Source: an uncultured Collinsella sp.
Lineage (GTDB): Bacteria > Actinomycetota > Coriobacteriia > Coriobacteriales > Coriobacteriaceae
Direction of reading: 5' to 3'
NCBI GenBank assembly: GCA_934646865.1
Contig: CAKUEU010000042.1
Span: 1 to 15,198 of the forward strand
DNA length: 15,198 bases
The notes under the pieces were generated by a model that ran no database searches, was not told where the DNA came from, and saw only the letters and a list, made by a program, of their open reading frames with translations. Made by a program: the position numbers and the translations under genes. Shown in pieces: positions 5,800-13,416 of this stretch (position 1 is its first letter; every line of letters starts with the position of its first letter).

Positions 5800-6363
5800 T
5801 CACAACCCCTCCTTTGAGCCCGCCGTCTTTGGAGCCAGGCGCACCGCGCGCAAGCGGCACGAGGCATCACCGGCACCCGCGGCAACCGTCACCATGTCGA
5901 CCCAGCCGCGTCCGTCACGCACGATGGCGCCCCAAACATTGCCCTTGATGTCGAGGTAGCCGCTCAGGGCGAGCTGCGCTGTAGGCACCTCGCGGTAGGC
6001 GCGCAACAGATCTGCCGCCGCTTCGGTCATCGGTCGATCCTCAGTCCATGCGAGCCGAACCGCAATCGCATTATCTGCAGGCGGCTCCACCGCGACGCCC
6101 GACCGCTCGTCGAGTGCCCGCAAAAAGGTTTGCGTCGTGACGACAACATCAGAGTCATCCGCATCTCGCATCTCATCTTTTTTAGACACCTTCGCCGAAT
6201 CTGAGCCAGAATCGACGAAGGTCCCAGGACGCTGCTGCCGCGCGAAGTAAAGTCCCCAAAGCGCCGCCGCTATCGCCACGGTTAAACAGGCAAATACCAG
6301 CAGCGCTCCGACAGGACGCCCGCCCGCTACAGGCTGTTGATGCCGTCTTTGATCGCGTTCCAT
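5800..6363 (-). CDS. Single-span membrane protein of unknown function in the Tad operon
   Basis: 187 residues. It has a short basic, Gln-rich cytoplasmic tail, one strong membrane span (about 18-40), a linker rich in Ser, Asp and Lys (45-75), and an extracellular domain of about 110 residues ending in DIKGNVWGAIVRDGRGWVDM and a basic tail. I do not recognise the family. It lies between Flp and the first pseudopilin, so an assembly or anchoring role is plausible. The start (ATG 6363) lies inside the end of flp, a 37-nt overlap. No better ATG or GTG occurs before the span, and the ribosome binding site is weak. Confidence 0.7.
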   Translation of the reverse strand: MERDQRRHQQPVAGGRPVGALLVFACLTVAIAAALWGLYFARQQRPGTFVDSGSDSAKVSKKDEMRDADDSDVVVTTQTFLRALDERSGVAVEPPADNAIAVRLAWTEDRPMTEAAADLLRAYREVPTAQLALSGYLDIKGNVWGAIVRDGRGWVDMVTVAAGAGDASCRLRAVRLAPKTAGSKEGL

Positions 6364-6560
6364 AGGTCTTCGACCTTGCCTTTAAACGCGACGATGGCAA
6401 TGATCGCGATCACCACGAGTACGCCCACCAAGATGGCATACTCGGTGGTACCCTGCGCGCTTTCTTCTTGCAACAACGCCTTGGCACGTTGGCGAGCGCA
6501 CACCACCTGGCAGAACGCCCGGCTCCAAGCTCTACTAACAACGTCAGTCATCGTATCCAT
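6327..6560 (-). CDS. flp: Flp/Fap-type major pilin
   Basis: 77 residues. A long leader of about 37 residues ends in QEESAQG, and then TTEYAILVGVLVVIAIIAIV forms the hydrophobic helix that polymerises into the fibre, with a short tail ending WNAIKDGINSL. If cut after Gly37 the mature pilin has 40 residues, a normal Flp size. Glu40 would then be at position +3 rather than the usual +5 of Flp pilins. A strong ribosome binding site (GGGAGGAATAC) sets ATG 6560. It starts 10 nt after tadC ends. Of the pilin-like proteins here it is the one most like a major subunit. Confidence 0.88.
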   Translation of the reverse strand: MDTMTDVVSRAWSRAFCQVVCARQRAKALLQEESAQGTTEYAILVGVLVVIAIIAIVAFKGKVEDLWNAIKDGINSL

Positions 6561-6570
6561 GTATTCCTCC

Positions 6571-7212
6571 CTACATCATCCCGCCTGCTCCCAGCAGCGG
6601 GCCCAATATGGACAAAAGCAACGCCGGTAAGATGAGCGTGCCGGTGGGGACCAGCAGCTTTACGGGCGCACGCTCGATCTCACGCTCGACCGCGGCACGA
6701 TGCGCCGCACGGATCTCGCGACTTTGGGCAGCAAGTGTCTCAGCAAGCGGGGCACCCAGGGCAAGCGCCTGCCCCACCGTAATCGCAAAGGTTTCGAGCG
6801 CCCGCACGTCCAGGTCGCAAGCAGCCGCCAACAGCTCGTCCTCGCGCGTGCCCACGCCCACCTGCCACGCCATGCAGGCTCGTTCAAGACGAACAGCCAG
6901 TACCGACCGACGGTTGGCACAAAAGATCTCGAGCGCTGCATCGAACGAAAGGCCTGCCGAAAGACCCAGACGCACCACGTCGATCATCTCGGACACCTCA
7001 CCGAGCGACACCTGCGCCGGGCCGCCCGCGTCGAACGCACTCTTCAATCGTGTCGCCAGGGTATCGGCCATCGAGCGAGCCGCGGCAACGACTAGCACCG
7101 CCTCGCACCTGCACGCTTCGGCAAGCTTGCGCGCATCCGCCCGGTCCAAACCCGTCGCGACGAACACGCCGAGCGCACACAGGCAAGCCGCGACACCGAC
7201 CAGGGCACTCAT
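6571..7212 (-). CDS. tadC: TadC, inner platform protein of the Tad pilus
   Basis: 213 residues. It has an N-terminal span (about 4-20), a cytoplasmic T2SSF-type helical domain (about 60-170, including VVRLGLSAGLSFDAALEIF and FAITVGQALALGAPLAETL) and a C-terminal hydrophobic pair (about 190-210). TadC and TadB form the membrane platform turned by TadA. It is shorter than the ~300 residues of Gram-negative TadC. The start overlaps the tadB stop (ATGA) and has GGTGGAG ahead of it; the longer open frame upstream lies inside tadB. Confidence 0.85.
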   Translation of the reverse strand: MSALVGVAACLCALGVFVATGLDRADARKLAEACRCEAVLVVAAARSMADTLATRLKSAFDAGGPAQVSLGEVSEMIDVVRLGLSAGLSFDAALEIFCANRRSVLAVRLERACMAWQVGVGTREDELLAAACDLDVRALETFAITVGQALALGAPLAETLAAQSREIRAAHRAAVEREIERAPVKLLVPTGTLILPALLLSILGPLLGAGGMM

Positions 7213-8135
7213 AACTCCACCCGCATAATGCGCCGGATAACCACCAGGGCAACGGCGTTGAGGGCAAGCCCCAGCGCTACGGCGCCGGCGCCCGCCGGCG
7301 TTGCAAGGCCACGACGAAAGTCGGCCGAAAGCAGGGCCAGCACTGCGCACATGCCCGCCGGCATCGCCGCGACCATATGTGCCGACATGCGCGCCTGCGA
7401 CGTCTTGACATCCAGGCGGCGCTTGAGCTCAATGCGCTCACCCACCATGCTCGATGCCTCGGACAATAAATCGGCAAGCGGAGCGCCAGTACGCTGCGAC
7501 ACCTTGAGCGCCAGCGTTACGAGCGAAAGACCAGGGGCATCGATACGAACAAGCAGGTCATCCAACGCATCAGTCGCCGAGATACCACAATCAATCGCCG
7601 CCGCTACCCGCAAAAACTCGGTATGCACTGGTTCTTGCGCATGGGCGCCCACAAACCGCATGCCCTGCGCAAGAGAGTGCCCCGAGGCAAGCGACATTGA
7701 AAGCGCCGTAAAGGCCTCGGGCATGGCCTCTTCTACATCGTGTTGCTCACGACGATGGTCGAAGGTGTCACGCGCAGCGCCCACGCCAAGCGGCGCTACC
7801 AGCCCCAGAACAAAGCCGACGGGCGACAGCGACACCATGGTCAGAGCAATGCAGCTGGCACCGCTCGACAGCAACAGAAACGCCAGGCGCGCCGCATTAT
7901 CCTCAATAACAAAGCCAAGACAATGCACTGGGACCAACGACGCCCACGAGCGGGCGATCTTTTTAAGCAGATCGTTTTCCACCAGCTCACGCGGCAGCTT
8001 CTCCGCCGTCGATTCGAGCGTCTGGCGCGCCAACTCCGCCAGTGGCATCCGCGGCACATGAGGCTCCGCCCCGCACGCCGTCGCGACCGAAAGCCCCGCC
8101 AAACCCCCTACGACGAGGGGCACAACGACCTCCAT
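7209..8135 (-). CDS. tadB: TadB, inner platform protein of the Tad pilus
   Basis: 308 residues. A membrane segment at 1-18, two more at about 84-118, then a T2SSF domain (about 133-260; SMSLASGHSLAQGMRFVG and LALKVSQRTGAPLADLL are typical) and terminal spans (about 255-300). It partners TadC and TadA. AGGAGGTGG eight bases before ATG 8135 makes the start secure; it overlaps the end of tadA by 28 nt. Confidence 0.88.
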   Translation of the reverse strand: MEVVVPLVVGGLAGLSVATACGAEPHVPRMPLAELARQTLESTAEKLPRELVENDLLKKIARSWASLVPVHCLGFVIEDNAARLAFLLLSSGASCIALTMVSLSPVGFVLGLVAPLGVGAARDTFDHRREQHDVEEAMPEAFTALSMSLASGHSLAQGMRFVGAHAQEPVHTEFLRVAAAIDCGISATDALDDLLVRIDAPGLSLVTLALKVSQRTGAPLADLLSEASSMVGERIELKRRLDVKTSQARMSAHMVAAMPAGMCAVLALLSADFRRGLATPAGAGAVALGLALNAVALVVIRRIMRVEL

Positions 8136-9436
8136 TCGTCCACCTCCTCTTGTGTAAGCGTTCCCGACCGCAAGCCCTCTGCAATAAACGGCGGCTCGCG
8201 GTCGAGCGTCCAGGTGCGCTCGGCGGCATCGAAGGTCACGTAGCGTTCGAGCTCCACACCACCCGATGCGCCGCGCCGCACCCCCGAATACGAGGACACA
8301 AAACGCCTGCCGTCCGCATGGCGCTCGGACATCACGATGCCGTCGAGCGCCATGGCAATCTGCTCTTCGATAAGCTCACTCGGCAGATCGATGCCATAGC
8401 GTGCAAGCAACGTCAGACGCACCACGGTCTCCTGCTCGGTGCCCGCATGAAGCGTGGTGAGCGATCCGTCGTGACCCGTGTTCATGGCCTGCAGCATGTC
8501 GCAGCACTCGGCACCGCGCACCTCGCCCACGACGATGCGATCGGGGCGCATGCGCAGGGCATTGGTCACCAGGTCGCGGATTGTCACCGCGCCCTCGCCC
8601 TCGATCGACGCCTCGCGCGCCTCCAGGCGCACCACATGCGGATGGTGCGCAAACTTGAGCTCGGCGGAATCCTCGATTGTCACGACGCGCTCGCCGGTGG
8701 AAATCTCGCACGACAGCGCGTTGAGCAGCGTGGTCTTGCCCGAGCCCGTGCCTCCCGCAACCGCCAGATCCTGCCGCAACGACACCGCGCACGACAGCAG
8801 CTGCGCATACCAAAGCGGCAGCGACCCCAGGGCCACGAGCTCATCCAGCGAGCAGATGCGGTCCGAAAACTTGCGGATAGTGAGGATTGGCCCATCGATC
8901 GCCACGGGCGGAATCACCGCGTTGACGCGATAGCCCGTCTTGAGGCGGGCGTTAACGATGGGACTGCGCTCATCGATGCGCCTGCCCAGCGGCGAGATAA
9001 TGCGATCGATGAGCACGCGAATCTGTTCATCGTCCTCAAACGCATGCTCGATGGGATATAAAACACCGCCGCGCTCAAAGAAGGCCGAGCGGCAGCCGTT
9101 GACCATGATTTCGGTGACGCTATCGTCCTCGATAAGCGGCTGCAGCGGCCCCAGACCAACCACGTCATCCAAGATTTCGTCAATGATAGTCTCACGCTCG
9201 GGCGTCGCCAGGTCAGTCGGCTCCTCCACGTTGAGCGCCGCCTCCACCGCCGGTCGCAGTTCTGAGCGTGCAAGCGCCGGATCGATGTAGGCGCTGATAC
9301 GCGCTACCTCATCGTAGCCCATGCGGTCCATCACGGCGCGCTTGGTACGACGCTTGACCGCACGGCGCCGTCCCGCATCGACATGTGTTGCCGTTGCCGC
9401 CACACCGGCAGCCTTAATCCTCGTTTGCAAACTCAT
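8108..9436 (-). CDS. tadA: TadA/CpaF secretion ATPase, motor of the Tad pilus
   Basis: 442 residues, full length for the CpaF family. The N-terminal helical part (to about 80) is followed by the N-domain (DDSVTEIMVNG at 104-114) and the RecA-like core: Walker A GGTGSGKTT (228-236), Asp box VVTIEDSAEL (251-260), Walker B RIVVGEVRG (300-308) and His box NTGHDGSLTTLHAG (319-332). All catalytic residues are present. The enzyme hydrolyses ATP on the cytoplasmic face to drive pilin polymerisation through TadB/TadC. The start overlaps the tadZ stop (ATGA). Confidence 0.96.
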   Translation of the reverse strand: MSLQTRIKAAGVAATATHVDAGRRRAVKRRTKRAVMDRMGYDEVARISAYIDPALARSELRPAVEAALNVEEPTDLATPERETIIDEILDDVVGLGPLQPLIEDDSVTEIMVNGCRSAFFERGGVLYPIEHAFEDDEQIRVLIDRIISPLGRRIDERSPIVNARLKTGYRVNAVIPPVAIDGPILTIRKFSDRICSLDELVALGSLPLWYAQLLSCAVSLRQDLAVAGGTGSGKTTLLNALSCEISTGERVVTIEDSAELKFAHHPHVVRLEAREASIEGEGAVTIRDLVTNALRMRPDRIVVGEVRGAECCDMLQAMNTGHDGSLTTLHAGTEQETVVRLTLLARYGIDLPSELIEEQIAMALDGIVMSERHADGRRFVSSYSGVRRGASGGVELERYVTFDAAERTWTLDREPPFIAEGLRSGTLTQEEVDEWRSLCPSS

Positions 9437-11064
9437 CGGCGATCACCCTCGCGCGACCAAGGAAGACGAATACGCGGACGCTCGGTACGCGTAGCGCGAT
9501 CGGTGACCATATCGCTCCAGGGACCGACAGCGCAGCCCAACTCCACGAGCATCTCGCGCGTAGCTTCGCGCACACTCGTCGCAAAAGCGCTGGTCTGACC
9601 CACTGCCTCGTCGGCGCGACCGAACGCCATGAGCGCCGCGAGGTCCTGTCCGCCATCGGCGATACGAATCTTGGAGCTCAACGCACAGGCAATCTCAAAA
9701 CGCATGGCGACGTCCTCGTCGGCACCGCGCGCACCAAATCCGTTGAACACGGCGCTCATGCGCGTGCGCGGCACGCCTACACGACCCGCCAGCTCAATGA
9801 CGCGCGAAGCGGATGTCGCGGATGACACCGCCGCATCGCCTACGATCAGGCAACGGTCGCTCGCCGCCACCGCGGCGGCAACGGCATCGCCCCAAAAGAC
9901 CGAGGTATCGACAAAGATCACATCGGATTCGCGACGCAGAATATCAAGAAGCAGCTCTACCGGACGCGCCATGAGCTCGGCCTGTTCGGGCGCGGCGACT
10001 GGCCCCCAAAGCGTGACACCCGGGGCCACGCGCATCGATGCCGCGACAACGTCCGGCTCGACCAGCGCGCCCGCAGCCGACGGCTCGATAAGTGCCGCCA
10101 TATCGCGCGGACTATCGGCACCCAGCAGGTCGTAGAGATTTCCAAACATGAGGTCTAAGTCGAGCACGGCAGCTCGCAGACCCAACAGCGAGGCCGCGTG
10201 CGCCATGGTGGCGATAATCGTCGACTTGCCGCAGCCGCCCGATCCCGAAACGGCGCAGATGACCGGCGCTCGACGCGACGGTGACGCGGCGTCCGTTGGT
10301 GACACGGAAACCGGTGACGCCGCGGGGACCGGAGGCAACGTTCCCGTCTCCCCCATCGCCACACGCTGTGCCCAACCCGGCATGACAGGTTGATTGGTCT
10401 GCGAGATCTGTTCGCGCTGCATCGGCAACGCCTCGTCGCACCCGGCAAAGCCCTCAACCTCGTCGAGCCCATCGACCAGATTCACGCCGTGAACGTATCC
10501 CAAATCTTCGGCCGGAACGTCATCGCTATACGGCACTGGCCCTCCAGCGTCATCGTATGTAAGGGGGTCCCGGGGACGCCGACCATGCTCGGCTTCCGCT
10601 TTTCCATAATCATCAACACGCGGGCCTCTTGTAGCGCGAGGCGCCCCGGATTCCCTATCAACAAAAGCATCGGGCTCAATCGTCATGCGCCGATCGGAAT
10701 CAACCGCTCCCTCACCCGTGCACCCGTTGCCGCACAAACTGTGCGCAGCGATGACCTCGGTCGCCCCCGCACGAAACAGTCCTTCGATATCCGACGGGTC
10801 GAGCGTCTCTATCAATACGACAACGCGGCTCACGCGGCCCTCAGTCGTCAAGCGCGCAACGGTCTTTCGCACGGTCTCGGCATCGAACAGAGACGCTGCG
10901 ATGATGGCGGCTCCGCGACGCGACGGAAACGCCCGCGCCATGGATACCAAACCGTCCAGGTCACCCACACGAAGCACCTGCGCGCCTGCATCGCGGCCCT
11001 CGACTTCCTGCTGCAGCAGCCCGTAATCGCCGCACGCGCAGCACGCAAGCCAAATCGCCTTCAT
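9433..11064 (-). CDS. tadZ: TadZ/CpaE-like ParA-family ATPase
   Basis: 543 residues. The N-terminal ~110 residues look like a receiver-type fold without the full phosphorylation site. A long low-complexity linker follows (about 115-265, rich in Asp, Pro and Gly). Then comes a MinD/ParA ATPase domain from about 267 with PVICAVSGSGGCGKSTII (Lys280) and the strand AAVLDLDLMFGNLYDLLG. The P-loop GSGGCGKS lacks the early signature Lys of true ParA/MinD proteins, as often in TadZ, so ATPase activity is uncertain. TadZ localises the pilus machine in the cell. ATG 11064 overlaps the cpaB stop (TGATG) with GGAGGCGAC ahead; the open frame upstream is inside cpaB. Confidence 0.88.
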   Translation of the reverse strand: MKAIWLACCACGDYGLLQQEVEGRDAGAQVLRVGDLDGLVSMARAFPSRRGAAIIAASLFDAETVRKTVARLTTEGRVSRVVVLIETLDPSDIEGLFRAGATEVIAAHSLCGNGCTGEGAVDSDRRMTIEPDAFVDRESGAPRATRGPRVDDYGKAEAEHGRRPRDPLTYDDAGGPVPYSDDVPAEDLGYVHGVNLVDGLDEVEGFAGCDEALPMQREQISQTNQPVMPGWAQRVAMGETGTLPPVPAASPVSVSPTDAASPSRRAPVICAVSGSGGCGKSTIIATMAHAASLLGLRAAVLDLDLMFGNLYDLLGADSPRDMAALIEPSAAGALVEPDVVAASMRVAPGVTLWGPVAAPEQAELMARPVELLLDILRRESDVIFVDTSVFWGDAVAAAVAASDRCLIVGDAAVSSATSASRVIELAGRVGVPRTRMSAVFNGFGARGADEDVAMRFEIACALSSKIRIADGGQDLAALMAFGRADEAVGQTSAFATSVREATREMLVELGCAVGPWSDMVTDRATRTERPRIRLPWSREGDRR

Positions 11065-11723
11065 CACTCGTCGCCTCCGCTCTTTTTGCCGCGTGCCGTG
11101 GCGGGAATCGTCAAGCTGACCGTTCCCTTGCCCGAGGCCCCCAGCAACTCCTTGACGTCTTCGGGGTCGGCAGCCAGCGTTACCCATTCGATCTTGCCTT
11201 CGCGCGTGGCGCCGGCCTCCTCGCTGGTATCGATTACGTACGCACCGCACAGCCGATCGGTCACGCCGTCTTTTTGCACGTAGACGTCCACGTAGCTACC
11301 CACGCCCGTAGCGCCGCCGACCGAGTGCTCGGCATCGACCGCCACCGAAACGGCAACCTTGCCTTTGGGCACCTCGAGCTTGTGGCTCTCGGCCTTGGTA
11401 TAGACATTGCAGATCACGGCGTTTTTGGGAATGCGCGAGGTCGTCACGTCGCCGCGCACCTGGCGCAGCTCGGTCGCCGCGTCACGCGGCAGCAGGCTCG
11501 TCAGCCATTCCTGAGTTACGACATTGGTCTCGTCGAGTGTTTCGCCCGCATCGATATCGCGAGCCGCAACGCACACCTCGGCGCGATCGCCGCCGTACTT
11601 GGCCAAGGTCTCGGCCTGGGCCCGCTCGGCCTGCGAGCGGATCGATGATGCGTAGACCATGCAGAGCAGCGCGGCGAGCACGCCCGCGACCAGACTGATG
11701 GCGATGCGCTTGCTCTTGTTCAC
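11064..11723 (-). CDS. cpaB: CpaB/RcpC-like SAF-domain protein, first gene of the Tad operon
   Basis: 219 residues. One membrane span (about 7-24) is followed by an extracellular SAF domain (about 50-115, VCVAARDIDAGETLDETNVV) and an RcpC-like half with VPKGKVAVSVAVDAEHSVGG and VGSYVDVYV. In Gram-negatives CpaB works with the secretin; here no secretin is present, so it probably stabilises the fibre in the cell wall. I choose GTG 11723, with GAGAGGAG 5 nt upstream, over ATG 11738, which has no good ribosome binding site. Its Lys/Gly-rich C-terminus runs into tadZ. Confidence 0.86.
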   Translation of the reverse strand: MNKSKRIAISLVAGVLAALLCMVYASSIRSQAERAQAETLAKYGGDRAEVCVAARDIDAGETLDETNVVTQEWLTSLLPRDAATELRQVRGDVTTSRIPKNAVICNVYTKAESHKLEVPKGKVAVSVAVDAEHSVGGATGVGSYVDVYVQKDGVTDRLCGAYVIDTSEEAGATREGKIEWVTLAADPEDVKELLGASGKGTVSLTIPATARGKKSGGDE

Positions 11724-11833
11724 GGCCGCTCCTCTCATGGCAGTGCCGGGCGAATGCCCGCACCACCATTGTCTGGGCGACCAGGGCGCAAAGCGGCGCG
11801 ATCGCAATCTTGGTTTTCGATGTCAAACCAATT

Positions 11834-11885
11834 GCTGACCAAAAGCTGACCAACCCGTCAAGCTCGTGGCAAGGTTTTGGTCAGC
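11834..11885. promoter_or_regulatory. Cluster of three GCTGACCAA elements, candidate operator of the Tad operon
   Basis: GCTGACCAAAA (11834-11844) is followed directly by GCTGACCAA (11845-11853), one helical turn apart. An exact inverted copy, TTTTGGTCAGC, lies at 11875-11885. The cluster is 110-160 bp upstream of cpaB and downstream of the rsgA terminator. TTGACA at 11826-11821 (minus strand) is a possible -35, but I find no convincing -10. Binding by a regulator is inferred from the arrangement only. Confidence 0.5.
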
Positions 11886-11922
11886 ACGTCGGCAAACTGC
11901 ACGTTTTAGAGCGCTTCGGCAG

Positions 11923-11958
11923 CAAAAAAGCCGCCTCCCAAGCAGTTGAGAGACGGCT
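11923..11958 (-). terminator. Intrinsic terminator of rsgA
   Basis: Minus strand: AGCCGTCTC, 12-nt loop, GAGGCGGCT, then TTTTTT. The stem has 9 pairs with one T-G. It lies 18 nt after the rsgA stop and separates rsgA from the Tad operon. Confidence 0.9.
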
Positions 11959-11975
11959 GTCATAGGAAATTCCAA

Positions 11976-13160
11976 TCACAGATGCACATCGGGGTCGAGC
12001 ATTTGAGCACTCACGCGCATGGATGACGCCAGGTTTTGGAACGTTTCCAGGCGCAGGCTGTCAATCTGCCCAGCATCCTCGGCCTCGCGAACGGCGCAAC
12101 CCGGCTCGTGGGTGTGCGTGCAATCGCCAAACCGGCATGCGCGCGACGCCTCGACAATCTCGGGGAAGGCGCGCGCCAGACCCCGCTCGTGGCCCACAAG
12201 CGGCAGACTGCGCAGGCCCGGGGCATCGGCGATCACGCCGGCATCGCCCGGCAGCGCCACCATCACGCGTGCGACCGTGGTGTGACGGCCCTGATCGTCG
12301 CGTTCGCGCACGCCACCGGTGGCCAGCGTATCGTGGCCCAGCAGCGCATTGAGCAGCGTCGACTTGCCGGCACCCGACTCGCCCAAGATCATGGCGCAGC
12401 TCCCGGCGGGCACGCAAGCGCGCACCTCGTCCAGACCGCGGCCCTCGGCAGAAGAGGTCACGATCACGCGCACATCCGGACCCACCAAGCGATGCACGCG
12501 GTCCAAGTCGCGCTCCAGCTCGTCAGCCTCGCAGCGATCTGCCTTGGTGAGCACCACTACCGGCTCGGCATCGCAGTCGAGCGCCAGCACGAGCGAGCGC
12601 GCCACGCGATCAAGCAGCACCTCGCCGGCACCGAGCGCTTGCACGATCAGCACGCTGTCCACGTTGGAGCAGAGTACCTGACGCTCCCCGCGGGCGCGAC
12701 CGCGCCAACGCTCAAAGCTCGTGCGGCGCGGCAGCACGCATTCGATCACGCCCATGTCGTGCCCGGGAGCACGACGCACCGCCACGCGATCACCCACGGC
12801 GGGCAGCAGGACCTCGTCCTCGCCACGCGACTTGGCAAACCCCACGGCATGCTCGGCACGGAAGGTATCGTCGGCAGTCGCCACCAGCGGAAACCCGCGG
12901 TCCAGGCGCACCACGGCGCCCAGCTGCATTTGCTCGGGCTCCTCGGCATGCGCGCAAAAGTCATCGAAGGCAGCCTGCTGAGCCGCATCGACCGGCAGGT
13001 CATCAAACGCCGGAACATCCTGCAGAGCATCGAGCCCCGGCACACTTGCCAGCAACTCCTCGGCAGACGCAGGGGCCTCGGTCGCAAGCTTCCGACGACG
13101 ATCACGCTTAGCCCGCGCCCCCGTCGTCTTTTTCTTCGCTTTTGCCTTAGCCTTGCCCAC
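11976..13160 (-). CDS. rsgA: RsgA, ribosome small-subunit-dependent GTPase A
   Basis: 394 residues, including a Lys/Arg-rich N-terminal extension (1-25) longer than usual. An OB-fold domain (about 78-150) binds the 30S subunit. A circularly permuted GTPase domain follows with G4 TKAD (204-207), G5 TSSAEG (235-240), G1 GESGAGKST (260-268), a G2 region with GRHTT (291-295) and G3 DAPG (312-315). The C-terminal zinc site is exact: Cys342-x4-Cys347-x-His349-x5-Cys355. It helps late 30S maturation and releases RbfA. Start is GTG 13160 with GGGAGG 5 nt upstream; longer frames run into the terminator ahead. Only about 44 bp separate this start from the upstream terminator, so its promoter must be compact or overlap it (TAAAAT at 13207-13202 is a possible -10). 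Confidence 0.95.
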   Translation of the reverse strand: MGKAKAKAKKKTTGARAKRDRRRKLATEAPASAEELLASVPGLDALQDVPAFDDLPVDAAQQAAFDDFCAHAEEPEQMQLGAVVRLDRGFPLVATADDTFRAEHAVGFAKSRGEDEVLLPAVGDRVAVRRAPGHDMGVIECVLPRRTSFERWRGRARGERQVLCSNVDSVLIVQALGAGEVLLDRVARSLVLALDCDAEPVVVLTKADRCEADELERDLDRVHRLVGPDVRVIVTSSAEGRGLDEVRACVPAGSCAMILGESGAGKSTLLNALLGHDTLATGGVRERDDQGRHTTVARVMVALPGDAGVIADAPGLRSLPLVGHERGLARAFPEIVEASRACRFGDCTHTHEPGCAVREAEDAGQIDSLRLETFQNLASSMRVSAQMLDPDVHL

Positions 13161-13203
13161 AAGCGCCTCCCAGCACCCAACCACACAACTGAGCAGGTAT
13201 TTT

Positions 13204-13242
13204 AAATCAAAAAGAGCTGGCCGGGCAAAGCCCGACCAGCTC
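13204..13242 (-). terminator. Intrinsic terminator after the P-type ATPase gene
   Basis: Minus strand: GAGCTGGTCGGGC, loop TTT, GCCCGGCCAGCTC with one mismatch, then TTTTTGATTT. The stem is long (12 pairs). It lies about 175 bp beyond the ATPase stop, after the large hairpin. Confidence 0.88.
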
Positions 13243-13302
13243 ACAAACTTTCCCTCAGCCTTTATCATCCGCACAGGAGAAAAGCCAGCAAAGTCACCGT
13301 AG

Positions 13303-13393
13303 GGCCCGCCCGCCGGGAGGGGTTTCCTAAGGGCACATCCCGCAGCGCGAAGCGCGAGGACGTGCCCGTGGAAACCCCGCAGGCGGTCGGGCC
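13303..13393. repeat. 91-nt imperfect long hairpin in the intergenic region
   Basis: Nested arms pair in order: GGCCCGCCCGCC with GGCGGTCGGGCC (11 of 12), GGGGTTTCC with GGAAACCCC (9 of 9), GGGCAC with GTGCCC (6 of 6), TCC with GGA, and a tip GCGC-GAA-GCGC. It starts 24 nt after the ATPase stop. It could be a mobile-type palindromic repeat, an mRNA-stabilising 3' structure, or a small RNA. There is no T run, so it is not itself an intrinsic terminator. Confidence 0.7.
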
Positions 13394-13416
13394 GGTGGGA
13401 AGGATGGCCTTTCGAC

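Noticed and set aside
9433..11250. 605-residue form of the TadZ-like protein starting at 11250
   Set aside because: The extra 62 residues lie inside cpaB in another frame and read as an Arg/Gly-rich shadow. ATG 11064 has a ribosome binding site and a TGATG overlap.
12036..13205. 389-codon open frame on the plus strand across rsgA
   Set aside because: It is antisense to a full RsgA with intact motifs. The translation is rich in His, Arg and Gln with no domain, as expected from the complement of a high-G+C gene.
11976..13274. 432-residue RsgA starting at 13274
   Set aside because: That extension would cross the intrinsic terminator at 13204-13242. GTG 13160 has a strong ribosome binding site.
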